Positions 15,858-22,032 of a DNA stretch of 22,032 nucleotides are shown here, piece by piece. The first letter of the stretch is position 1. Each line of letters begins with the position of its first letter. A program made the translations under genes and the position numbers. Source of the stretch: Alistipes sp. CAG:514 (GTDB lineage: Bacteria; Bacteroidota; Bacteroidia; Bacteroidales; UBA932); contig HF985993.1 in the NCBI GenBank assembly GCA_000431015.1, forward strand, positions 1 to 22,032, read 5' to 3'. The notes beneath the pieces are model-generated. The model was not told the origin of the DNA, did no database searches, and was given only the letters and a program-made list of their open reading frames with translations.

Positions 15858-16709
15858 ATGTTTTTCGATACACATAATCATAGCCAATTCTCGTTCGACG
15901 GAAGCGGGACAACTGTAGGGAAAAGTGCTGTGGCGGCGGCGGAAAAAGGACTCGGAGGAATTTGTTTCACAGACCATTGCGATTTTTACGTTCCGCAGAT
16001 GAAGGAACGGTTCGAACCGATCGTGAGCGAGGTCTTCGACATAGACGCCCAGCAGGCGGAGATCGACAGGGTGAACGGCCTGATCGCCGAAGGAGGGCTG
16101 GGGAAGAGCGTCCCTAGGAAATTCAGGATATTCAAAGGAATGGAGCTCGGACTCGGGGAAAAGAACCACGAACAGACAAGGGAATGCCTCTCAAGCCACA
16201 AGTTCGACCAGATCATCGCGTCGGTCCACTACATTGAGGACACCGACCCTTATTTCGGGCCGTACTACAAGGGAAAGAACTGGAAGGAAGCCTACGGCCG
16301 CTACCTTGAGACCCTGCTCAGGGAGATGAGATGGCTCGGGGACTTTGACATAATGGGACACTTCGACTATGTGGCCCGCTACGCCCCGTACCCTAAGGAG
16401 AGCGTGCTGTACCGGGACTTCCCGGGGCTGTTCGACGAGATCTTCAAGTACCTTATCGAGAACGGCAAGGGATTGGAGATCAACACCAAGACCTACAAGT
16501 CCTACGGACTGAGGACTCCGCAGCTGGACAGGGATCTGCTGATCAGGTACATGGAGCTTGGAGGCGAGATCATCAGCCTCGGATCGGACTCCCACGCACC
16601 GGAGCAGGTCGGACACAAGTTCGACTACTTCGCACAGTATGTGAAGATGTTAGGATTCCGCAGGCTGGCCCATTTCGAAGGCCGCCGGCTCAAGATGGTG
16701 ACAATCTAG
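15858..16709 (+). CDS. PHP-domain phosphoesterase, histidinol-phosphatase-like
   Basis: Metal-dependent phosphatase of the PHP superfamily, closest in layout to HisK-type histidinol phosphatases. The 283-residue protein contains the full metal-binding set: H6 and H8 (THNH), D39/H40 in FTDH, E96 in GMELG, H124 in SVHY, H168 in GHFDY, and D244/H246 in SDSH. The barrel is therefore intact. Histidinol phosphate as substrate is plausible but not proven, because several PHP phosphatases share these residues and no other his gene is nearby. The ATG at 15858 is chosen because MFFDTHNHS places the first motif where the family has it. An ATG at 15798 would add 20 residues and read through the promoter. 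Its last codon bases overlap the recQ stop on the other strand. Confidence 0.9.
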   Translation: MFFDTHNHSQFSFDGSGTTVGKSAVAAAEKGLGGICFTDHCDFYVPQMKERFEPIVSEVFDIDAQQAEIDRVNGLIAEGGLGKSVPRKFRIFKGMELGLGEKNHEQTRECLSSHKFDQIIASVHYIEDTDPYFGPYYKGKNWKEAYGRYLETLLREMRWLGDFDIMGHFDYVARYAPYPKESVLYRDFPGLFDEIFKYLIENGKGLEINTKTYKSYGLRTPQLDRDLLIRYMELGGEIISLGSDSHAPEQVGHKFDYFAQYVKMLGFRRLAHFEGRRLKMVTI

Positions 16710-18910
16710 GAAGCTATCTCGCAAAGGAACTTGATCCTGACAAGACGGATCTCCATCTCCTCGTAGTCGGAGCCAAGCACCTTGACCGCCTCCTCCACAG
16801 AGTCCGAGGTCGCCTCGTTCTTGAAATACGCGTAGATGTCGTCAACCACGTCATCATCAATCGCCTGGCTGATGTAGTAGTTCAGATCCAGCTTCGTGCC
16901 GAAGGAGACGATCCCCTCGATCTCTCCCACCAGATCGTCAAGCTCAAGCCCCTTGGCCTCGGCGATGTCCTCAAGAGACATCCGCCTGTCGATGCTCTGG
17001 ATAATGAATATCTTGTCGGCGGATTTGGTCGGAGCCGACTTGACGACAAAGTCCTCCGGCCTCGTGATGTCGTTCTCATCGACATACCGGCGGATCAGAT
17101 CGAGGAACTCCTTGCCGTACTTCCTCGCCTTTCCCTCTCCGACACCCTGGCAGTTGTGCAGTTCCTCGTAGGTGATCGGATAGAGGATCGACATGTCCTC
17201 CAGCGCCGGATCCCCGAAGATGATCCACGGCTGTAGATTCAGCTTTCTGGACAAGTCCTTCCTGAGACTCTTGAGCATGGACAGGAGAGCCGCGTCCCCT
17301 CCGCCTCCCTTGGATCCCGGAGAAGGAGTCTCGTCGTCATCATCGTCATCGGAAGCGTTCCTGTCGGCGGCCTTGTCCTCGACAAGAAGTATCTCATAAG
17401 GGCTGCTGTAGAACTCCTCGCCCTTTCGTGTCACATAGATAAGGCCATAGCTCTCTATCTCCTTCTCCAGCAGATGAAGGATGAGTCCCTGGTGGATCAC
17501 GGCGCACCAGAAGCTCACGCTATGCCCGCTGCCCGAACCGAACAACGGGAACGTGTCGTGACGGTAGGACTTTATCATCGCGTTGGTCTGGCCGGCGAGG
17601 ACAGAGGCCAGATGCTCGATCTTGAAATGCTCCGGCAAGGACTTTATCAGCCTGATCACCAGACTCATCTCCTTGCGCCCGTCAAATGTCGGCTTAGGGT
17701 TGACACAGTTGTCGCACATGCAGCAGTTGCCGGCCAGATAGTCCTCGCCGAAGTAGTTCAGGAGCATCCTCCTGCGGCACATGCTGGATTCGGCGTAGGC
17801 GACGGTGTCCATCAGCAGCTGGCGGCCTATCTCCTGCTCGGAGACCGGCTTACCCTGCATGAACTTCTCCAGCTTGCGGATGTCCTTGTAGCTGTAGAAC
17901 GTGATGCACTCGGCGTTCTCGCCGTCTCTGCCGGCCCTTCCGGTCTCCTGATAATAGCCCTCGATGCTTTTCGGGATGTCGTAGTGGATGACAAAGCGCA
18001 CGTCGGGCTTGTCAATGCCCATCCCGAACGCTATTGTCGCCACGATGACCTCCACGTCCTCCATCAGGAACCGGTCCTGATTCTCGGCACGGGTCTTGGC
18101 GTCCAGCCCGGCATGGTAAGGAAGCGCACGTATTCCGTTGATGTTCAAAAGATTCGCCACCTCCTCAACTTTCTTGCGGCTCAGGCAGTAGATGATCCCG
18201 GACTTGCCACGGTGCTGCTTGATGTACCTGATGATGTCCTTGTCTGGACTGACCTTCTCACGAACCTCATAGTAAAGGTTCGGCCTGTTGAAAGAGGACT
18301 TGAAAACCGTCGCGTCCATGATCCCGAGGTTCTTCTGGATGTCATTCTGCACCTTCGGGGTGGCCGTGGCGGTCAGCGCTATGATCGGAGCGCGCCCTAT
18401 CGTCTGCACCATGTCCCTGATCCTTCTGTACTCCGGTCTGAAATCATGCCCCCACTCGGAGATGCAATGAGCCTCGTCCACGGCGTAGAATGAGATGTTC
18501 ACCTCCTTGAGAAGCTCCACATTCTCCTCCTTGGTCAGGGATTCAGGCGCGACATAAAGCAGTTTGGTCACTCCTGACAGCACATCGGCCCGGACCTCCT
18601 GGATCTGAGCCCTGTTCAAGGATGAATTCAGGAAATGCGCCACCCCGTTCTGCTCCTCCACGAAGCCTCTTATCACGTCCACCTGATTCTTCATCAGCGC
18701 GATCAGAGGGGAGATCACGATGGCTGTGCCGGGCATGACCAAGGCCGGCAACTGGAAGCACAGAGACTTACCGCCGCCGGTCGGCATGAGCACAAACGTG
18801 TCGTTGCCACCCAGAAGGTTCCGGATGATCCTCTCCTGATCTCCCTTGAAGGAATCAAAGCCGAAGAATTCTTTCAACTTGGAATTCAGCAATGACGAAT
18901 CGATTTCCAT
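16706..18910 (-). CDS. recQ: ATP-dependent DNA helicase RecQ
   Basis: 3'-5' superfamily 2 helicase for recombination and repair of stalled forks. The 734 residues include Walker A PTGGGKS (43-49), the DEAH box (145-148) followed by the aromatic-rich loop, motif VI QETGRAGRDG (321-330), and the RQC zinc site C378, C396/C397, C399, C402. A winged helix follows to about 510. The acidic/glycine linker at about 512-540 contains six consecutive Asp. An HRDC domain covers about 541-613 and an extra C-terminal region about 640-734 (SLEDIAEAKGLELDDL), which looks like a helix-turn-helix or helical bundle. E. coli RecQ is about 610 residues; a C-terminal extension seems usual in Bacteroidetes. The ATG is at 18908-18910. 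Its stop shares bases with the convergent PHP gene. Confidence 0.97.
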   Translation of the reverse strand: MEIDSSLLNSKLKEFFGFDSFKGDQERIIRNLLGGNDTFVLMPTGGGKSLCFQLPALVMPGTAIVISPLIALMKNQVDVIRGFVEEQNGVAHFLNSSLNRAQIQEVRADVLSGVTKLLYVAPESLTKEENVELLKEVNISFYAVDEAHCISEWGHDFRPEYRRIRDMVQTIGRAPIIALTATATPKVQNDIQKNLGIMDATVFKSSFNRPNLYYEVREKVSPDKDIIRYIKQHRGKSGIIYCLSRKKVEEVANLLNINGIRALPYHAGLDAKTRAENQDRFLMEDVEVIVATIAFGMGIDKPDVRFVIHYDIPKSIEGYYQETGRAGRDGENAECITFYSYKDIRKLEKFMQGKPVSEQEIGRQLLMDTVAYAESSMCRRRMLLNYFGEDYLAGNCCMCDNCVNPKPTFDGRKEMSLVIRLIKSLPEHFKIEHLASVLAGQTNAMIKSYRHDTFPLFGSGSGHSVSFWCAVIHQGLILHLLEKEIESYGLIYVTRKGEEFYSSPYEILLVEDKAADRNASDDDDDDETPSPGSKGGGGDAALLSMLKSLRKDLSRKLNLQPWIIFGDPALEDMSILYPITYEELHNCQGVGEGKARKYGKEFLDLIRRYVDENDITRPEDFVVKSAPTKSADKIFIIQSIDRRMSLEDIAEAKGLELDDLVGEIEGIVSFGTKLDLNYYISQAIDDDVVDDIYAYFKNEATSDSVEEAVKVLGSDYEEMEIRLVRIKFLCEIAS

Positions 18911-18929
18911 AGAATTTCCTAATTATTTC

Positions 18930-18960
18930 TAAAAATAGTGATTGTTTTCGGGATAAACAA
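18930..18960 (-). promoter_or_regulatory. Predicted recQ promoter
   Basis: On the minus strand a TTG (18958-18960) is followed by 20 bases and then TATTTTTA (18930-18937), one mismatch from TAnnTTTG. Spacing fits the Bacteroidetes -33/-7 arrangement. Transcription would begin near 18923, about 13 bases before the recQ ATG. Confidence 0.45.
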
Positions 18961-18992
18961 GCTTTTTACTTCTTTATGGTAAATAAGTCAAT

Positions 18993-19000
18993 TATTTTTG
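18993..19000 (+). promoter_or_regulatory. Predicted -7 box for the FKBP lipoprotein gene
   Basis: TATTTTTG is a perfect TAnnTTTG match. A start near 19007 would give a leader of about 94 bases before the ATG at 19101. No good -33 TTG is visible. A second near-match (GATATTTG, 19002-19009) lies just downstream. The rest of the 190-base recQ-FKBP gap holds the inverted repeats described in the findings and no supported gene. Confidence 0.45.
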
Positions 19001-19100
19001 CGATATTTGCATGCCTTCCACCCAAGGCGGAAAACCCGGGACAGGAAAGGGAGGTCACATTGCAGAATCGGTTTTGACAACTTATTAATTAGTAATATTT

Positions 19101-19907
19101 ATGAAAACAATCAAAATGTTGGCGGCAGCCGCCATGCTTCTTTCAGCGGTAGCTTGCAATTCCGGCAAGACCGGAGCAAAGGTCGACGGAGCGGACAGCA
19201 CCGCTGTCGCCGAGGCCGTAAAGCCTGTTAATCCTAAGGCACTCCTTCCTTCAAAGGCAAGCGTTGACTCTGTCAGCTACCTCCTCGGCATCCAGCTCGG
19301 ATCAATGATCAAAGGTTACCATCTGGGCGAGCTCAACTTCAACATGCTCAAGAAGGGAGCCGCTGATTTCGTAGCATCAAAGGGAAGCCCTCGCGACACT
19401 GACTTCGTAAAGCAGTTCAAGGTCAACCCTGAGGATATGAACCGCATCATGAACGAGTTCATCGAGAAGAGGGCTGAATATGTCGGCGCTATCAACAAGG
19501 CAGAGGAAGCCAAATTCCTTGAGGCCAACAAGAAGAAGACCGGCGTACAGGTTACCGAGAGCGGTCTCCAGTACATCATCAAGGAGGCAGGAAGCGAGGT
19601 GAAGCCTAACAACTCCAAGGACACTGTCTTTGTTCACTACAAGCTCGCCCTCAAGGACGGCACGGTGATCGAGGAAGTCGCTCTTGAGCAGCCGGCTGTA
19701 ATGCTCATGCTCAACAGGGTGATCCCGGGATGGACCGAGGGTCTCCAGCTCATCGGTGAAGGCGGAAAGGCCACATTGTTCGTTCCTTCAGAGCTTGGCT
19801 ACGGCGAGCGCGGAAGCAACGGCATTGATCCTTACTCCACCCTCGTGTTCGACATCCAGCTCGATTCCGTAAAGCATTTCGTCGAGCCGGTACAGGAGAA
19901 CAAGTAG
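19101..19907 (+). CDS. FKBP-type peptidyl-prolyl cis-trans isomerase, lipoprotein
   Basis: Catalyses cis-trans isomerisation of prolyl bonds to help fold exported proteins. The 268-residue protein begins with a lipoprotein signal ending at C19 (LLSAVAC), so it is anchored in a membrane and faces the periplasm. Residues 50-150 form the helical N-terminal dimerisation region seen in FkpA/FklB/Mip proteins (SVSYLLGIQLGSMIK). Residues about 160-262 are the FKBP domain, with the conserved VHYKLALKDGTVIEE, VIPGWTEGLQLIGEGGKA and PSELGYGERG. The usual phenylalanine-rich pocket is altered at the position after GTVIEE (VALEQPAVMLMLNRV instead of a FDSS-like stretch with F), so catalytic strength is uncertain. 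The gene stands alone with its own promoter and terminator and shows the codon choice expected of a well-expressed gene. Confidence 0.94.
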   Translation: MKTIKMLAAAAMLLSAVACNSGKTGAKVDGADSTAVAEAVKPVNPKALLPSKASVDSVSYLLGIQLGSMIKGYHLGELNFNMLKKGAADFVASKGSPRDTDFVKQFKVNPEDMNRIMNEFIEKRAEYVGAINKAEEAKFLEANKKKTGVQVTESGLQYIIKEAGSEVKPNNSKDTVFVHYKLALKDGTVIEEVALEQPAVMLMLNRVIPGWTEGLQLIGEGGKATLFVPSELGYGERGSNGIDPYSTLVFDIQLDSVKHFVEPVQENK

Positions 19908-19931
19908 TCCTGCAAAGGCAGAAATAATCAA

Positions 19932-19971
19932 AACCTGCTTTGCGCCGCAAACGCCAAGCAGGTTATTTTTT
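19932..19971 (+). terminator. Rho-independent terminator after the FKBP gene
   Basis: A perfect 9-base inverted repeat, AACCTGCTT (19932-19940) and AAGCAGGTT (19956-19964), has an extra inner GCG/CGC pairing. It is followed by ATTTTTT. It lies 24 bases after the FKBP stop, on the coding side expected for that gene. Confidence 0.88.
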
Positions 19972-19995
19972 GAAGGTTGCTTAGAACATCACATC

Positions 19996-20424
19996 ATGGC
20001 AGCATTGGAAATAGAAGGAAAAATCAGGCAGAAGCTAGCCAAGCAGACAGGGCAGAGCGCCAAAGGAGCTTGGACAAAGCAGGATTTCGTGGTGGAGTAC
20101 CAGGACGGGAACTATCCGGCAGAGGTGTGCTTCACGGCATTCGGCAATGACAAGGTGGCCGATCTGGACAAGTACCAGGCGGGAGATTCCGTGAAGGTGG
20201 CTTTCAATCTTAGAGCCAGGGAATATAACGGGCGCTGGTACAATGACGTACGTGTCTGGAGGCTCTCTCCGGCGGGACAGGAGGCTCCGCAGGCCGCCCG
20301 TCAGCCGCAGCAGAGCTACGGCCCGGCTCCACAGCCAGGCTATGGCGCCCAGCCTCAGGCGGCTCCGGCTCCGACAATCGACGACCTGCCGGCGGACAAC
20401 CCTGACAACGACCTGCCGTTCTAA
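19996..20424 (+). CDS. DUF3127 protein with OB-like core and SSB-like acidic tail
   Basis: A 142-residue protein that I assign to DUF3127, a Bacteroidetes-centred family without a settled function. Residues 1-90 are beta-rich (MAALEIEGKIRQKL, KQDFVVEYQDG, VKVAFNLRAREYNGRWYNDVRVWRL) and resemble an OB fold, as in single-stranded DNA-binding proteins. Residues 92-128 are a flexible Gln/Pro/Gly/Ala linker. The protein ends DNPDNDLPF, closely like the SSB C-terminal tip (acidic residues then a hydrophobic-Pro-Phe) through which SSB recruits replication and repair proteins. The match in overall layout suggests nucleic-acid work, but no DNA-binding residues can be proved here. It is not the ordinary ssb gene. 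It is 88 bases downstream of the FKBP stop, beyond the terminator, so it probably has its own promoter. Confidence 0.85.
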   Translation: MAALEIEGKIRQKLAKQTGQSAKGAWTKQDFVVEYQDGNYPAEVCFTAFGNDKVADLDKYQAGDSVKVAFNLRAREYNGRWYNDVRVWRLSPAGQEAPQAARQPQQSYGPAPQPGYGAQPQAAPAPTIDDLPADNPDNDLPF

Positions 20425-20434
20425 GAACGAGGGA

Positions 20435-20452
20435 TCCGGCAAACCTGCCGGA
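20435..20452 (+). terminator. Possible terminator hairpin between convergent DUF3127 and miaA genes
   Basis: TCCGGCA and TGCCGGA form a perfect 7-base stem around an AACC loop, 10 bases after the DUF3127 stop and 26 bases beyond the miaA stop. No T-tract follows on either strand, so it may be a weak or Rho-assisted terminator or only an RNA 3'-end stabiliser. Confidence 0.4.
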
Positions 20453-20478
20453 CAACTGACCGCCGAAGCGCCGTTGGA

Positions 20479-21348
20479 TCAGCGACCGGAGACATCGATC
20501 CATTTGATGTCGGGGTCACGCCGCCACCAGGTGAGCTGCTTCTTGGCGTAATGACGAGTGTTCCTTTGGATGAGACGCACAGCCTCTTCCAAAGGAATCT
20601 TATTATCAAGATATTCAAAGACTTCCTTGTAGCCGACGGTCTGCAGTGCCTGGCAGTTCCTGTACGGCAGCAAGGAGCGCGCCTCCTCGACAAGCCCCTC
20701 ATCCATCATATTCAGCACCCTGCGGTCTATTCTTGAATATAATTCCTCGCGCGGACTCGTCAACCCGACTTTCTCGATCTGAAAGGATCGGCTCCGCCTG
20801 CCACCCGTCTTGAAAGAGGAGAACGGCCTCCCCGAAACGATGCAGACCTCCAAGGCGCGGATCACCCTCTGGCTGTTGCGGATGTCGATTTGTGAATATG
20901 TCAGCGGATCCTTGGAGCGCAGCTCCTCCGCAAGGGTCTCCACGCCCTCCTCGCCAAGACGCTTCCACAGCTCCGCGCGCAGACCAGCATCCCCGTCCGG
21001 AAGATTGTCAAGCCCGTTGCAGACAGCGTCGATGTAGAACATCGAGCCGCCGGTCATCACCAAGGTCTCGTGTCCCTCCTCAAACAGCCTCTCGGCCAAG
21101 GCAACGGCGTCAAGCTCATAGTCCCCGGCGGTGTAGGCCTGCGTGACCGGCACGGTCTGGATGAAATAATGCTTCACGGCGGCAAGCTGTGAAGCGCTCG
21201 GGACGGCGGTCCCGATGGACATATTCATAAAGATCTGACGAGAGTCGCAGGAGATCACCGGGGAGCCATATTCCAAAGCCTTCGAAATGCTGTAGTCAGT
21301 CTTTCCCACAGCAGTAGGGCCTAAGATGATGAGAAGCCGCCGGGACAT
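20479..21348 (-). CDS. miaA: tRNA dimethylallyltransferase
   Basis: Transfers the dimethylallyl group to adenosine-37 of tRNAs that read UNN codons, improving reading-frame accuracy. The 289-residue protein has the P-loop GPTAVGKT (10-17), the DSRQ motif (35-38) that contacts the tRNA base, GGSMFYIDA (100-108), and the C-terminal signature RNTRHYAKKQLTWWRRD. All key residues are present and the length is normal. The ATG at 21346-21348 (MSRRLLIILGPTA) fits the family. It follows the acidic pRiA4b-like gene on the same strand after 34 A/T-rich bases, so it may share that promoter. It ends tail-to-tail with the DUF3127 gene. No hfq, miaB or mutL is adjacent, unlike the Proteobacterial arrangement. 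Confidence 0.96.
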   Translation of the reverse strand: MSRRLLIILGPTAVGKTDYSISKALEYGSPVISCDSRQIFMNMSIGTAVPSASQLAAVKHYFIQTVPVTQAYTAGDYELDAVALAERLFEEGHETLVMTGGSMFYIDAVCNGLDNLPDGDAGLRAELWKRLGEEGVETLAEELRSKDPLTYSQIDIRNSQRVIRALEVCIVSGRPFSSFKTGGRRSRSFQIEKVGLTSPREELYSRIDRRVLNMMDEGLVEEARSLLPYRNCQALQTVGYKEVFEYLDNKIPLEEAVRLIQRNTRHYAKKQLTWWRRDPDIKWIDVSGR

Positions 21349-21382
21349 CGAGGATTCCGTCTATTCTTTAATTATTTGATTA

Positions 21383-21964
21383 TCAGATGTTCAGATCTTC
21401 AGTTCCGTCAAAGACGATCTTGCCGTCCTCATCGTCGTCCTCCTCCTCTTCATCGCTGTCGTCATCGTCGGCGCCGGCTGATCCGTCGGTGTCATCGTCG
21501 TCGTCCGACCCCCAGTCAGGCTTCTGTCCAGGAAGATGCCTCTGAGAATCAGGCAGATCCTCGAAAGCGACATAGCCGTTCTCAAACTCGATAGGGTTCG
21601 GTCCCTTGGAATCCACGATGGAAGGAGAGCATTCCGCTCCCTCTTCCTCCCCCTCGAACGTGACGATCACGCTCTTCCTGTTCGGGACATCGTAGAAGTA
21701 CAGGAACGAGGCGACTCCGGACTTGACGGTCTGAGCCACCGTCACATTGTCAACCGTGCCGCTTCCAAGGTCAAACAGACCATAACGGGCCACTACTCCG
21801 CCGCCCGCGTCCAATGCCTTGAACATTATCAGTTGATCCTGCGGAAATTCCATGTCCGCGCGCATCTGCTTGTGGAATTCATAAAGGGTAGTCTCACCCC
21901 CCATCTCATAGACACGATAGAATCCTTTGATTCCGGCAAGTGTCACCCTGTACTTGTAAAGCAT
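21383..21964 (-). CDS. pRiA4b ORF-3-like protein with very acidic tail
   Basis: The 193-residue protein resembles the plasmid pRiA4b ORF-3-like family (also labelled IS1096 passenger TnpR-like): an N-terminal domain to about residue 145 with LYKYRVTLAGIKGFYRVYEM, TTLYEFHKQM and LIMFKALD. Despite the family name, nothing here suggests a transposon: there are no inverted repeats or transposase, and the gene sits in a housekeeping setting. Residues 150-180 are almost entirely Asp and Glu (about 21 acidic residues among 31), followed by a short hydrophobic end (GKIVFDGTEDLNI). Function is unknown; the acidic tail could bind basic proteins or metal ions, which is inference. The ATG at 21962-21964 has a perfect promoter box upstream, so this may be the first gene of a transcript that includes miaA. 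Confidence 0.82.
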   Translation of the reverse strand: MLYKYRVTLAGIKGFYRVYEMGGETTLYEFHKQMRADMEFPQDQLIMFKALDAGGGVVARYGLFDLGSGTVDNVTVAQTVKSGVASFLYFYDVPNRKSVIVTFEGEEEGAECSPSIVDSKGPNPIEFENGYVAFEDLPDSQRHLPGQKPDWGSDDDDDTDGSAGADDDDSDEEEEDDDEDGKIVFDGTEDLNI

Positions 21965-21989
21965 AAATATTCTTGATTCAAAACCTTCT

Positions 21990-22024
21990 CAAAATTACAA
22001 AATTTCCAGGGCAACCGCATCAAA
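21990..22024 (-). promoter_or_regulatory. Predicted promoter of the pRiA4b-like gene (and perhaps miaA)
   Basis: Minus-strand TAATTTTG (21990-21997) matches TAnnTTTG exactly. A TTTG (22021-22024) lies 23 bases upstream, at the long end of normal spacing. Transcription would begin near 21983, leaving a leader of about 19 bases. Confidence 0.5.
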
Positions 22025-22032
22025 TTCTAGCG

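Noticed and set aside
16008..16020. GGTTCGAACC-like sequence resembling a tRNA T-arm
   Set aside because: It lies inside the PHP coding sequence and no acceptor, D- or anticodon arms can be built around it.
17474..18493. 339-codon open frame opposite recQ
   Set aside because: Antisense shadow of the helicase core; protein-like composition comes from the complementary strand.
18998..19231. Small open frame overlapping the FKBP leader and start
   Set aside because: It runs out of frame through the FKBP signal peptide, is very basic and has no supported start; it looks like a chance frame.
21383..21964. Possible mobile element, because the family is sometimes called IS1096/TnpR-like
   Set aside because: No transposase, terminal inverted repeats or target duplications are visible, and the flanks are housekeeping genes.

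Overview
This window reads as ordinary chromosome from a fairly G+C-rich member of the Bacteroidales. The evidence is the gene content (dnaX next to lptB, a long RecQ with an extra C-terminal region, a DUF3127 protein, a MetRS with a fused tRNA-binding domain, a pRiA4b ORF-3-like protein, lipoprotein enzymes), start codons in A/T-rich contexts without clear Shine-Dalgarno sites, and promoter boxes of the Bacteroidetes TAnnTTTG type. The species cannot be named from sequence alone. A gut or rumen lineage related to Rikenellaceae or uncultured Bacteroidales is a guess. I see no tRNA, rRNA, CRISPR array, insertion sequence, phage gene or attachment site.

Layout. Positions 1-2638 (+): the end of an unrecognised protein with a probable outer-membrane barrel, then cysS. 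Positions 2664-5358 (-): dnaX followed by lptB. Positions 5478-9671 (+): a four-gene run of a secreted unknown protein, an M16 zinc peptidase, a GH29 fucosidase lipoprotein and an O-methyltransferase, with gaps from a 1-base overlap to 18 bases. Positions 9701-15796 (-): DUF308 membrane protein, dnaG, metG and a lipoprotein aldose 1-epimerase. Position 15858 (+): a PHP phosphoesterase. Position 16706 (-): recQ, sharing its stop codon bases with the PHP gene. Positions 19101-20424 (+): an FKBP lipoprotein with a clear terminator, then a DUF3127 protein with an SSB-like tail. Positions 20479-21964 (-): a pRiA4b ORF-3-like acidic protein, then miaA. No gap exceeds 300 bases; the longest is the 190 bases between recQ and the FKBP gene.

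Functionally this is core machinery: DNA replication and repair (dnaX, dnaG, recQ), translation (cysS, metG, miaA), lipopolysaccharide export (lptB), periplasmic folding (FKBP) and some periplasmic sugar and peptide enzymes. I found no unmistakable new system.

The most interesting signals are at finer scale. Two divergent promoter regions share the same 13-base core and the same spacing of facing -7 boxes, and one predicts a leaderless mRNA. The hexamer GAATAT is strongly over-represented, recurring at start codons and as the preferred Glu-Tyr codon pair. A six-A run in dnaX sits where a slip would make a gamma-length product. MetRS carries a cysteine-rich insertion of about 50 residues.
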